64,000 nt of DNA from Streptomyces sp. NP160. GTDB taxonomy: Bacteria; Actinomycetota; Actinomycetes; Actinomycetales; Quadrisphaeraceae. A program made the translations under genes and the position numbers. This document shows positions 8,402-16,794 of the stretch, piece after piece. How positions within the stretch are numbered: position 1 is the first letter of the stretch; each line of letters opens with the position of its first letter. The notes below the pieces were generated by a model. It ran no database searches. It worked only from the letters and a program-made list of their open reading frames with translations, and was not told the DNA's origin. The DNA lies in contig NZ_VDMJ01000015.1 in NCBI RefSeq assembly GCF_006335115.1, forward strand, positions 1 to 64,000. The letters run 5' to 3'.

Positions 8402-10143
8402 CGGTCGCCTCGTCGAGCCGGGGCCTCGTAATAGGGCTGCAGACGTACCTGGGCCGCCCGCAGGCCGGTGGCCAGCACCAGCGCCGTCCCCTTCGGCATC
8501 GCCCGCAGATGCTCAGGAGGAAGTAGCCGCTGGCGGCGCAGAGACGTCGTCACCGATCGTGATGCGCGCTGGCGACCGTCGCCGCTGCCGTCGGCGTAGG
8601 ACCGCACCGTGACGTCGTGGTCGCCTACCAGGCGACTGACATCCTCGGCGAACCTGGCGTCGTCGATCCCCGCGCCGACCAGCTTCACCGTGGCCGCTGA
8701 CCAGAGGGAATCCATCCCGGTTTCGCCCCAAACGCGCACTCCCTGCCGGTAGGACTGCAGCACCGTCAGCGGCACGACGCCGCGCGACCCGAGGTGGGAG
8801 TACAGATCGGGTAGGTCGGGGATCTTGCAGATGTTCGCCGCCTCGTCGAGGACGACGACGAGTGGGGGGTCCAGGCGGGCGCCGGAGGAGCGCTCCGCTG
8901 CGCGGATGCCGTCGTGCATCAGTCGGTCCACCAGCGCTGCCACGAGCGGCGCGGCGGTCCCGGCGCCGTTCTTGGACAGTAAATGCAGCGTCTGCCGGGA
9001 CGTGACGAACGCAGCGGTGTTGAACTCCTCGCACCCCGTGGCGCCGCTGGTCCGCGCTGGCACCAACCACCGCATGATGACCGGGTCTCGCAGCGCCGAG
9101 GCAGCGGTGCGGGCGGTCTCGTAGACGCCGTCGCGGGTTTCGACCGCCCCGTTCTGCCGACCGACGACCGCGGCAGCTGCCGCGTGGTGGCCGTGCGCAC
9201 GCAAGAGGTTCGCCGCCGTCGGGACCGCCGAATCGGTGAGCCACTCGTAGACCTCCGGCAGCGAGCGCTCCGAGAGAGCGGCAGCCAGCAGGAGGTTGGC
9301 GAGCAGGTCGTGGGCGGCGCTGGACCAGAAGTCGCGTCCGTCCTTTTCGCCGCGGATCTCGGTGATGAAGTGCCCTGCCAGCCGGGTCGCCTCCTCCACC
9401 GTGGTGACCCCGCGCAGCGGGTCCCACCACATCGCCTGCGACTGCCCGGTGACTCCCTGGGGGTCGAAGACCCACACCCGCTCACCGGTGGAGCCGGCAC
9501 GCTCGGCCCAGGTGGCCTCCCACAGATCCGGCTTGATCGAGGTCGCCAGCACCGGGCCGGGGGCATTGCGCACGATCGGCACCGTCAGCGTCGTCGTCTC
9601 GCCGGCCCGGGGCGCCATCACCGCCAACAGCACGTCCTCCCACGAGGCCCGTAGCCTGGGGCCGCGCGGCATCAAGACTCCCAGCGCGAGGCCGACGTCC
9701 TCGGCAGCGACGTCACGGTCCGGTCGCTGTGCCAGCGACCGGCGCAGGCGCCTAGCCCGCTCCTTCGCGGGAGCCGGGGTGAGCGGGGCCACCTCGTGCG
9801 CCTGCGCGAGCCCTTCGACCGGCGCTAGCACCCGCCGCCCCAGGACCGTCAGCGCGCACCCCGCGGTCGTCACGACGGCGAGAAGCAGGAAGACCAGCAC
9901 GACGACAGCCCAAGTCGGCGTCCCCGGCCACACAGCCTCGACGCCGTCGCCGACGAGGAGCCGCACGAAGTCGACGCCAAACGGCGGCGAGACCCACCCG
10001 TTCCCTGCAAGCCAGGACGCCGTCGTCCCGGCCAGCCGCACCAACCACGCGAGCCCGACGACGCCCCACACCACACCCAGCAGCGTCATCGGCAGCCCGA
10101 ACCCGGGCGTCGCAGCACCACGGGGCTCCAGCACCCGGCCCAT
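8398..10143 (-). CDS. VirD4/TraD-type conjugative coupling ATPase with aberrant Walker A
   Basis: A 581-residue coupling protein that brings the relaxase-DNA complex to the secretion channel. Two N-terminal membrane segments (about 18-40 and 76-100) precede the ATPase domain. The Walker A region at 177-184 reads APRAGETT: Glu182 stands where Lys is expected. Walker B is LVVVLDEAANI at about 428-438, and the TraM/TraD recognition part follows (MDSLWSAATVKLVGAGIDD). ATG 10143 is preferred over TTG 10146. The gene sits 7 bp after the VirB4 stop and overlaps DUF4913. Family assignment is secure from the overall layout; whether it still hydrolyses ATP is open. Confidence 0.85.
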   Translation of the reverse strand: MGRVLEPRGAATPGFGLPMTLLGVVWGVVGLAWLVRLAGTTASWLAGNGWVSPPFGVDFVRLLVGDGVEAVWPGTPTWAVVVLVFLLLAVVTTAGCALTVLGRRVLAPVEGLAQAHEVAPLTPAPAKERARRLRRSLAQRPDRDVAAEDVGLALGVLMPRGPRLRASWEDVLLAVMAPRAGETTTLTVPIVRNAPGPVLATSIKPDLWEATWAERAGSTGERVWVFDPQGVTGQSQAMWWDPLRGVTTVEEATRLAGHFITEIRGEKDGRDFWSSAAHDLLANLLLAAALSERSLPEVYEWLTDSAVPTAANLLRAHGHHAAAAAVVGRQNGAVETRDGVYETARTAASALRDPVIMRWLVPARTSGATGCEEFNTAAFVTSRQTLHLLSKNGAGTAAPLVAALVDRLMHDGIRAAERSSGARLDPPLVVVLDEAANICKIPDLPDLYSHLGSRGVVPLTVLQSYRQGVRVWGETGMDSLWSAATVKLVGAGIDDARFAEDVSRLVGDHDVTVRSYADGSGDGRQRASRSVTTSLRRQRLLPPEHLRAMPKGTALVLATGLRAAQVRLQPYYEAPARRGDR

Positions 10144-10150
10144 CAACGCC

Positions 10151-11725
10151 TCACTCGAAGAGCGCCGGATCGACGACCGCCGTCGGCCGCCCCGTGGGAC
10201 GGACGGCGCTGTCGGTGTCGTACAGCCGGGCCTCGTCGCCGACGAACTCCAGCTCCACCGGGATGCCGACCCGCTGCCCGGTCTTGATGAGGTACTTCCC
10301 CCGGCCGGGGTGACGGGCGCCGGCCTGCCAGGACTCCGGCGCGGACCAGGACGCGACCATCGTCCGCTCCTTGTCCGACAGCGGCACCACCGCCGAGACC
10401 GCGTCGAGCTCCCGCGGCGGCAGCCCCGCCAGGACGGTGACGGCGTTGCGCTCGACGAAGCCGCGGGCCTTGGCGCGGTCTTCCTCGGTCGGCAGCGCCG
10501 AGAGGTCGTCCAGGGAGTGCGTCGCCATGGCGTGCGCGACGTCTCGGCCCCGGTAGACCCGGGTGAGGGCGTCGGCGTGGTCGACCAGCCCGGGCGCTCC
10601 GCGTAGGGCTCGCCACAGCTCGTCCATGACGGCGAAGTACTTGCGCCGCGGTGCGAGGCCAGCCTCGGCGAGGGCGGTGGAGGCGTCGATGGTGGCGAAG
10701 CCGTAGGACCAGGTCGACAGCATCGCCGCGGCCACCAGGGTGTCCCCGGAGGCAGCCACGGCGGAGATGTCGACGCTGACCGCAGGCGCCTCCAGGTCGA
10801 TCGGCTGCGTGGTCGGTCCGTCGAAGACGCCCTTCAGGGAGCCCTCGCACAGCAGCGCCAACGTCTGGCGCAGCTCCTTCGTCTCGGCGCGGTAGGCGTC
10901 GTGGTCGTCGAGCTCGGAGGCGGCCACGAGCCGGTCCGGGCCGTCCCGGACCACCTTGAGCACCTCCGGGATGGTCGGAGACATCTCCCGGCGCTGCGCG
11001 GCGGTCATCCCCGCGGGGAGGCGGCCTCGGGGCTTGCGGTCGGTGAGCAGGTCGACGGCCGCGCCCAGGACCACCTCTTCGCCGTTGGTCATCCCGCCGT
11101 GGCGGCGGACCAGGGAGCAGAGCGCGAGGGTCGCCGACAGGCGCCGTCCGCGGACCTCCAGGCGCAGCCGGTCGGCGGCCTCCCCGCTGAGCTGGCTGAG
11201 CGCCGAGCCCAGGGGCCCGGCGTCCAGGGGGTTGATGCGGTCCAGGCCGCGTCCGACGCGGATGACCTGTCCGCCGGCGGCCTCCACGACGGCGGAGTAG
11301 TCCGGCTTCAGGTCGCCCAGGAACAGCGGCCGCACGCCGAAGGCCATGAGCCCGCGGGCCAGGCGCTTCAGCGCGGCGGACTTGCCGGTGCCGGGCTGGC
11401 CGAGCAGGGTCAGCCCGCGGTTGGTGACCAGGCCAGCCTCGAGCCAGGCGAAGGGGTCCAGGCAGACGACCTCGCCCCACATCATGTGGCGCCCGAAGGG
11501 CACCCCGACCGACGGCGCCCCGGAGCCGGCGACGAAGGGGAACAGGCCGCAGGCCTGCACGGTGGTGGCCTGGTACTCCGGGGCGACCCCGGCGTGGGCG
11601 AGGCGCCCGGCGCCGCGGTCGCGCCATCCCCAGGCGGGGGCGACGACGTCGGGCAGCTCCGGCCGTGCTGCCGTGCGGGCCGCCCGTGTCGTCGTCCTGC
11701 TCTCTCGACGGAGGGTGCGGCTCAC
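10151..11725 (-). CDS. VirB4-like conjugation ATPase
   Basis: A 524-residue ATPase powering pilus or channel assembly at the membrane. Walker A is GQPGTGKS at about 109-116, Walker B is KYFAVMDELWR at about 362-372, and the family-typical GDLKPDY and a C-terminal arginine-rich region are present. GTG 11725 overlaps the stop of the SCO6880 gene (GTGA), which sets the start; the longer frames upstream would run into that gene. It is shorter than proteobacterial VirB4 because the N-terminal domain is supplied by the separate SCO6880-family protein encoded just before it, the usual arrangement in actinobacterial T4SS. Confidence 0.85.
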   Translation of the reverse strand: MSRTLRRESRTTTRAARTAARPELPDVVAPAWGWRDRGAGRLAHAGVAPEYQATTVQACGLFPFVAGSGAPSVGVPFGRHMMWGEVVCLDPFAWLEAGLVTNRGLTLLGQPGTGKSAALKRLARGLMAFGVRPLFLGDLKPDYSAVVEAAGGQVIRVGRGLDRINPLDAGPLGSALSQLSGEAADRLRLEVRGRRLSATLALCSLVRRHGGMTNGEEVVLGAAVDLLTDRKPRGRLPAGMTAAQRREMSPTIPEVLKVVRDGPDRLVAASELDDHDAYRAETKELRQTLALLCEGSLKGVFDGPTTQPIDLEAPAVSVDISAVAASGDTLVAAAMLSTWSYGFATIDASTALAEAGLAPRRKYFAVMDELWRALRGAPGLVDHADALTRVYRGRDVAHAMATHSLDDLSALPTEEDRAKARGFVERNAVTVLAGLPPRELDAVSAVVPLSDKERTMVASWSAPESWQAGARHPGRGKYLIKTGQRVGIPVELEFVGDEARLYDTDSAVRPTGRPTAVVDPALFE

Positions 11726-13278
11726 GCGAGCACCCGCCCGGCGACGTGCGCGGGGTGCAGCCCCGCGGGCAGCGTGGTGGCGAAGCCGAGGGCCTGGGAG
11801 CCCCACAGCCGGCGCAGCCGGACCTTGGACTGGTCGGCGCGAGCCTCGGTGTCGGCGATCGCGGCTGCCAGCGCCGTCGGGTCATCCCCGTCCAGCACGG
11901 TGACGGTGGCGTACAGGCTCATCAGCACGACCCCGGCGCCGAGCGCCTCCTCGCGGGCGGCGGCCATGGCCTGCTCGCGGTCGGCCGCGTCACGGGCGGT
12001 GGCGTCGCGGCCCTGGCTGCGGCGATAGGCGTCCCGGAAGGCGGCGGCGTTGACCTGGCTCTCCAGCACCCGGGCCGCGGCGCCTGGCGGCAGCGGGCGG
12101 AAGAGCAACGTCACGCGGCGCGGGAACCGGCCCGGGGAGAGCAGGCGGGTGAGGACGTTGGCGGTGACCTGCTGGCGGGGTGCCTCGTGCCACGCCCAGG
12201 ACACCGAGGTGCCGGAGTCGTGGCGGTAGGTGCCCCACCCGTCCTCGGCGGCCACCGGCCCGGCCTCTCCCCAGGCCAGCAGCGGGCAGGTTCCCGCGCC
12301 GGAAGAGGAGGGGAGAGCGTCGTCGAGCAGGGCGTTGACATCGCCGCGGCTGGCCGGGTCGAACGCGGTCCGCACGGTGCCGGCGAGCTCGGCGGCGCTG
12401 GCGCGTCCGAGGACGGTGACGCCGCACTGCCCGAGCGCGGCCTCCATCCCGGTCAGGGCGCGGGCGACCTCGGCGGTGCGGTCGGCGAGGTCGGGCAGGC
12501 GCTCGTCGGCGCGCGAGGGGTCGAAGGTGATGGAGACGCGGGTGTCGACGTCGGCGGCTGCGGCGGGGGAGCGCAGGATCAGCTCGCGCAGCAGGGCCAC
12601 GACGTCGGCGGGTGCCTCGGGGTGCAGACGGGAGGCGACGTTGCGGGCCAACGTCGAGCCCGGCTCGGGCGCGGTGTCCACGGTGACCGCGACCCAGGCC
12701 ACCAGCGGGTCGAAGCCGCGCGAGGCCAGCCAGGAGTGCCACGAAGCGACCCAGCCGTCGGCGGCGTCGCTGTCGACCAGCCATGTCGAGGACGACGCGC
12801 AGCGCAGCGTGGCGGTGAGCATCCCCGAGCGCTGGTCGTGCACCAGGCCGAACGCGCTTCCGCGCCCGTCGGCCACGGACAGCAGACGCGTAGTGGCCAG
12901 GGCGCCAGGCAGCTGCCAAGCGGAGGGGTGCTCGACGACAACCCCGGCGCGCAGGCTCGTGTAGCCGCGCATCCGGGCCCAGGCGAACTGCCCGCGCCGC
13001 AGCACGACGTCCGTCAGCGGGGCCCCGTCGAAGCGCGCCACCGTCAGCGCCGCCACGAGTGCGCACGGCAGCGCGACGACGAGCCCGGCGCGCAGAGACG
13101 TGCTCAGCGCCAGCAGGGGAAAGACGATGCAGGCCAGGACGACGGCGGTGGCCACGGCGCCGAGGCCGAACAGGCCGATGCCGCGGGTGCGGCGCCAGCC
13201 GCCGTAGGTGCGTGGTGGCTGCGCCGACATCGAGGCCATTGAGGACGTCGTGTGCGGGCGTGTGGTGGTGGTGCTCAT
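11722..13278 (-). CDS. SCO6880-family conjugation protein
   Basis: A 518-residue membrane protein of the SCO6880 family, the partner of the VirB4-like ATPase in actinobacterial conjugation systems. Two adjacent membrane segments lie at about 33-80 (GLFGLGAVATAVVLACIVFP and RAGLVVALPCALVAALTVAR); the rest is cytoplasmic. The segment QFAWARMRGYTSLRAGVVVE is typical of the family. The start ATG overlaps the stop of the VirB6-like gene and its stop overlaps the VirB4-like start, so all three are translationally coupled. Confidence 0.85.
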   Translation of the reverse strand: MSTTTTRPHTTSSMASMSAQPPRTYGGWRRTRGIGLFGLGAVATAVVLACIVFPLLALSTSLRAGLVVALPCALVAALTVARFDGAPLTDVVLRRGQFAWARMRGYTSLRAGVVVEHPSAWQLPGALATTRLLSVADGRGSAFGLVHDQRSGMLTATLRCASSSTWLVDSDAADGWVASWHSWLASRGFDPLVAWVAVTVDTAPEPGSTLARNVASRLHPEAPADVVALLRELILRSPAAAADVDTRVSITFDPSRADERLPDLADRTAEVARALTGMEAALGQCGVTVLGRASAAELAGTVRTAFDPASRGDVNALLDDALPSSSGAGTCPLLAWGEAGPVAAEDGWGTYRHDSGTSVSWAWHEAPRQQVTANVLTRLLSPGRFPRRVTLLFRPLPPGAAARVLESQVNAAAFRDAYRRSQGRDATARDAADREQAMAAAREEALGAGVVLMSLYATVTVLDGDDPTALAAAIADTEARADQSKVRLRRLWGSQALGFATTLPAGLHPAHVAGRVLA

Positions 13279-14552
13279 CGGTTCTCTCCTGCGGAGGTGT
13301 TGGTCATGGCGCCGCCGGCGGTGCGGCTGGCGGCGACGGTGGTGTCGTAGGCGCCCTTGGCGGCGGCGATGCCTGCACCGGCGACGCCCCCTGCTGCACC
13401 GGCTCCTGCGGCAACGCCGGCCGAGGAGCCGCTCGCCGCCGTGGACGCAGCCCCAGCGCTGGCACCCGAGGCCGTCGAGGACGCGGCGGTCGTGGAGGCG
13501 GCACCGGTGGCCGCGCCGCTCGCTCCGCCCCCGGTGGCCGCGCTGCCCGGGGCTGCGTAGACCGACGCCGCTGCCGGACCCAGGTCGGACTTCATCTGCG
13601 TGGCGTGGGCACCCGCGTCACCACCGGAACCAGAGCCCGCGCCCCGCAGCGCCGAGATGCCCTGCGCGCCGGCGGCGGCGAGCGACAGCGTCGTCGACAG
13701 GCCGCGGCTCGGGCCGCCGCTGTCGCCGGTGGCCCACCTGAAGAACCGCATGAGCACCGGCAGCGCCACGACGCTCATCACGATCATCGACAGACCGACG
13801 ATGACGGTGCGCGGGTCGCCACCTGCCTGTAACGAGCCCTCTGGCCCGGCGGTCATCCGCAGCGCGACGGCGTACACGAGCGCGGCGACCGGCTTGTAGG
13901 CGATCAGCGCCAGCATCCAGGCGAGCACCTTGCCCAGCCACGGGCGTCCGTAGCCGGTGACGTTGCCGGCGGCTGCCAGCACCAGCAGCCCGGCCAGGAC
14001 GACGACGGCGCCCTCGCGGAACATCATCAGCACCGCCTGGATGAGCCCGGCGAGCATGACCAGCAGCCCGATGACGATGGCGGCGCCAGCGGAGTTGATG
14101 CCCCGCAGCCCCGCCAGGGCCACGAGGCGCTCGACGACCTGCCCGCTGGCGGCTCGGTCGAGCACCCAGGAGGAGAAGTCGTCCCCGGCGCGCAGCGCCA
14201 GGGCGGAGCCGGTGATGCCGACGGCGGCCCACAGCGCAAGGGTCACGAGCCCACGGCCGATGTCGAGCAGCGGATCCAGGCGATGGGTGATCGCCATCCT
14301 CATGCCCTGCCACGTCACGCCTGCGGCGGCGATGACGAGGGAGAGCCACCAGACGTCGTCGCGAATCGCCAGGGCAGGGGAGTTGGCGACGTCGATGGCG
14401 GGTACCTCGACCCACCAGCCGATGGTGGTCTTGATGACCCAGGTGGCGCCCTCGCGCATGGCGTCGGCGAAGGAGTTGCCGAGGCTCGCGGTGGCCGCGT
14501 CCGCCACCGCGCCCACGACGCAGCTGGCGGGATCGAGGACGTCGCACGGCAT
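13275..14552 (-). CDS. VirB6/TrbL-like polytopic conjugation protein
   Basis: A 425-residue inner-membrane protein that should form part of the transfer channel. An N-terminal periplasmic-type segment is followed by at least six hydrophobic helices between about 65 and 270 (for example VWWLSLVIAAAGVTWQGMRM, AAIVIGLLVMLAGLIQAVLM, AVVVLAGLLVLAAAGNVTGY). The C-terminal 130 residues are a low-complexity Ala/Gly/Ser/Thr tail. The start overlaps the stop of the preceding VirB8-like gene by one base. Assignment rests on topology, tail and operon position; sequence identity to Gram-negative VirB6 is not claimed. Confidence 0.75.
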   Translation of the reverse strand: MPCDVLDPASCVVGAVADAATASLGNSFADAMREGATWVIKTTIGWWVEVPAIDVANSPALAIRDDVWWLSLVIAAAGVTWQGMRMAITHRLDPLLDIGRGLVTLALWAAVGITGSALALRAGDDFSSWVLDRAASGQVVERLVALAGLRGINSAGAAIVIGLLVMLAGLIQAVLMMFREGAVVVLAGLLVLAAAGNVTGYGRPWLGKVLAWMLALIAYKPVAALVYAVALRMTAGPEGSLQAGGDPRTVIVGLSMIVMSVVALPVLMRFFRWATGDSGGPSRGLSTTLSLAAAGAQGISALRGAGSGSGGDAGAHATQMKSDLGPAAASVYAAPGSAATGGGASGAATGAASTTAASSTASGASAGAASTAASGSSAGVAAGAGAAGGVAGAGIAAAKGAYDTTVAASRTAGGAMTNTSAGENR

Positions 14553-15394
14553 CAGTCGTCACCGCCTGTGGAGGGCTGGGCGGGGTCGAAGCGCGTGATG
14601 TCCGTCGGGACGTCGGGCAGCTGGGCCACGACGCTGTTCCAGGTGCCGGCGCTGGGGGCGAGCAGGCGCCAGTCCCCGTCCTGCCGGGTCATGACGACGT
14701 CGACGCTGAACGTCTGCGGCGCGCCGTCGGCGTCCACGGCGGTCAGCACCAGCTGCACGTGCCGGTTGCTCCGGGGCAGCTGCTCGACGCGGTAGCCGAG
14801 CAGGGTCGCGTCTCCGGCGGGCAGCGGCTGGCCGTCGCGCAGCCCGGCGGTGACGCGTGCCTCGGCGTAGTCCTTCTCGACGGCGACGCTGAGCGCCTGG
14901 CGCGCCGGGCCGGTGACTTGCTGCTCGAGTGCCGGGCGGAAGGTCGCCGACCCGGCCGACGGGCCAGCGGCGTAGGAGATGTGGACGGCCGCGAGGGCAG
15001 CGCCGAGGTCGGTATCGGCGTACCCGATGTCGAGCGGACCGCCCTGGCCCGTCGGGCCTGCCGTCGCCGAGACGGGCAGCGGGGTGCCCTGGCGGTCGAC
15101 CCAGGTGAGGTCGCTCGCCGGGGAGGGCGCCGGAGACTGGCTCGTCCCGTCTGGAGCTGCGCTCTGCTCGGCGGCCGGAGGAGCGCCGCCTGCGCTCTCG
15201 CCGTTGCGCAGGACGGTCCAGGCCGACAGGGCCGTGGCCGGGAAGACCGCGGCGATGACCGCGAGGACCGCGATCTGGCGCCGGCGGCGCCGGTTCTGCA
15301 GCCGTGCCGGGGAGTAGGCGCGCCCATTGAAGATGGTGCTCGGCTGGTGGGTGCCAGGGGTGCGGCGTGGTGGCGGCACCAGCGGCGTGGGCAC
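14552..15394 (-). CDS. VirB8-like bitopic conjugation protein
   Basis: A 280-residue protein: basic cytoplasmic N-terminus (about 1-40), one membrane helix at about 41-62 (IAVLAVIAAVFPATALSAWT), a Ser/Pro/Ala linker, and an extracytoplasmic domain from about 95 with the mixed alpha/beta pattern of VirB8/TcpC-type NTF2-like domains. It starts at GTG 15394, directly adjacent to the stop of the pilin-like gene, and ends on the start of the VirB6-like gene. It probably acts as an assembly factor of the channel. The function is inferred from topology and position. Confidence 0.65.
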   Translation of the reverse strand: MPTPLVPPPRRTPGTHQPSTIFNGRAYSPARLQNRRRRRQIAVLAVIAAVFPATALSAWTVLRNGESAGGAPPAAEQSAAPDGTSQSPAPSPASDLTWVDRQGTPLPVSATAGPTGQGGPLDIGYADTDLGAALAAVHISYAAGPSAGSATFRPALEQQVTGPARQALSVAVEKDYAEARVTAGLRDGQPLPAGDATLLGYRVEQLPRSNRHVQLVLTAVDADGAPQTFSVDVVMTRQDGDWRLLAPSAGTWNSVVAQLPDVPTDITRFDPAQPSTGGDD

Positions 15395-15664
15395 TCAGAC
15401 CACCGCCCCGACGATGGCGGCGGAAAAGGCGATGACGGTCAGGCCGCCGAGCACCCAGGGGATGCCCGCGGCGCCGTCGGCGGCGACGGCGGAGCGGTTG
15501 CGTCGGCCGATCATCATCATGATTCCGCAGATCAGCAGGCCGGCGACGCCGGCGACGAGGCCGCCCCATTTGAGCCAGCCGAGCAGGGTGTTCACCGCGT
15601 CGCCGAGTCCTGGTGGGGCGACGGGCGCGGGGTTGGGGATGGCGGCGGTCAGCAGCCAGCTCAT
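15395..15664 (-). CDS. Small two-helix membrane protein, pilin-like
   Basis: An 89-residue protein with two hydrophobic helices (GGLVAGVAGLLICGIMMMIG and PWVLGGLTVIAFSAAIVGAV) joined by a short basic loop GRRNRS, the layout of VirB2/TrbC pilins and of the small SCO6882-type proteins at this place in actinobacterial transfer operons. ATG 15664 overlaps the stop of the MinD-like gene. No clear signal-peptidase site is visible, so processing into a pilin is unproven. Confidence 0.65.
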   Translation of the reverse strand: MSWLLTAAIPNPAPVAPPGLGDAVNTLLGWLKWGGLVAGVAGLLICGIMMMIGRRNRSAVAADGAAGIPWVLGGLTVIAFSAAIVGAVV

Positions 15665-16242
15665 GGGGTGGCTCCCTTCTGCTGGCGTCGCTGAGCTCTG
15701 CTCGTGGCGACGGGGGCGGGTTCGACGGCGGTCACGAGCCGCGTGACGGCCTTGGCGTAGGCCGGTGAGGGGCTGCGCTGGTCGCTGGCCTCGTAGCGCC
15801 ACCGTTGGACGTGGGGGACCTCGGTGATGGAGGCGACGAAGACGCTGAGGGCGCGCACCCGAGCTCGGGCCCCGAGGGGCTCCTGCCCGCGGCCGTCGCG
15901 CACAAGGGCGAGGTGTATGGCGGGCGCTGACGTGACGGTGGTCAGGCGCCTGACGGCGTGGGTCGCGGCGATGACGCCGTCCACGGTTGCAGCGGCGACG
16001 ACGACGCAGTGGGCGGTGCCGTGAACCGCGACGGGCGTGAGGTCGACCTCGCGGTAGGTCTCGGGCAGGTGGGCGGCCAGGGTGCTGGCGCCGCTGCCGC
16101 CGTGGGCGCTGACCAGGACGACATCGGTCGTCGGGGCCTTCGCCACGGGCGGCGCAGGGGTGCTGCTGGGGCCGTCGGTGGGCGTGGGGATCGGTGGCGC
16201 CGGGGCGTCTGGAGCCGCGGTCGTCATCACTGTGGTTGTCAC
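15661..16242 (-). CDS. MinD/ParA-like protein with degenerate P-loop
   Basis: A 193-residue protein and first gene of the transfer operon. After a Pro/Thr-rich N-terminus it has the strand and loop DVVLVSAHGGSGASTLAAHL (about 40-59), which resembles the deviant Walker A of MinD/ParA proteins (KGGxGKS) but lacks both lysines. The following part alternates strands and helices as in a truncated P-loop fold. It may be a non-hydrolysing adaptor. I believe it corresponds to the DUF6668-type proteins seen in such operons, but that label is from memory. GTG 16242 with GAGGTG upstream is preferred; ATG 16227 is the alternative. Confidence 0.6.
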   Translation of the reverse strand: MTTTVMTTAAPDAPAPPIPTPTDGPSSTPAPPVAKAPTTDVVLVSAHGGSGASTLAAHLPETYREVDLTPVAVHGTAHCVVVAAATVDGVIAATHAVRRLTTVTSAPAIHLALVRDGRGQEPLGARARVRALSVFVASITEVPHVQRWRYEASDQRSPSPAYAKAVTRLVTAVEPAPVATSRAQRRQQKGATP

Positions 16243-16407
16243 TGGACAGGCACCTCATTCACATGAGTTGATGGCCGGACGCTACAACGCCACTACGGCG
16301 ATGTCACGCGCCCCGAGCCGCCCCAGCCAGCGACCACCGCGACCTGTGCACGGGGCGATCTGCCCTGCCCACCTGTGGAAACACCCTGTGGAAAGACGAG
16401 GCCCGAC
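16243..16407. promoter_or_regulatory. Divergent promoter region of the transfer operon
   Basis: The 165-bp gap separates the eight-gene minus-strand transfer operon from the plus-strand genes that follow, so promoters for both directions must lie here. A short repeated TGTGGAAA-type sequence (about 16376-16394) stands just before the plus-strand start. I see no clear -10/-35 pair. Confidence 0.4.
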
Positions 16408-16794
16408 ATGACCACCACCCCCACCGCCGCAATGACCGCCGACCTGACCGAGGGCCCAAGCGCGGAAGCAGCGCTCGAGTCCGCCCGGCACCTGCTCACC
16501 GCGCTGACCCAGCACGCCCGCAACGAGGGCGAGCAGGCGCGCGCCCAAATGGCTCTCGCCCACCTCGACGACGTCTGGCCCCTGCGTGCCCCCGTCGACG
16601 CCGCCGACGTCGACGGCATCGACGCCCGCGGCGCCGTCCTGCTCGACGAGGCGATGAGCGCACTCGTGAGCGTCGTCGCCACGGCCGAGGATGCCCAGGC
16701 GCGCGCCCGGGCCCTGCGGGCGCTGGCACTGCTCACCTCGAACCTCGACATGCCCGGCGACGTGCCCGCTGACGTGCCTGCCGGGCAGCCGTGA
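16408..16794 (+). CDS. Hypothetical acidic helical protein
   Basis: Not recognised. 128 residues, acidic and alanine-rich, predicted mostly helical, without membrane segments. ATG 16408 has AAAGACGAGG upstream. Its stop overlaps the start of the next gene (GTGA at 16791-16794), so the two are coupled. It faces the transfer operon across a divergent promoter and is likely part of the transfer module. Confidence 0.6.
   Translation: MTTTPTAAMTADLTEGPSAEAALESARHLLTALTQHARNEGEQARAQMALAHLDDVWPLRAPVDAADVDGIDARGAVLLDEAMSALVSVVATAEDAQARARALRALALLTSNLDMPGDVPADVPAGQP

Noticed and set aside
11726-11885. Longer N-terminus of the VirB4-like ATPase
   Set aside because: It would overlap most of the end of the SCO6880 gene; the GTGA overlap at 11722-11725 is the natural start.
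13059-13832. Plus-strand Arg/Gly-rich frames opposite the transfer operon
   Set aside because: Low-complexity shadows of GC-rich codons; the minus-strand genes have coherent families and overlaps.
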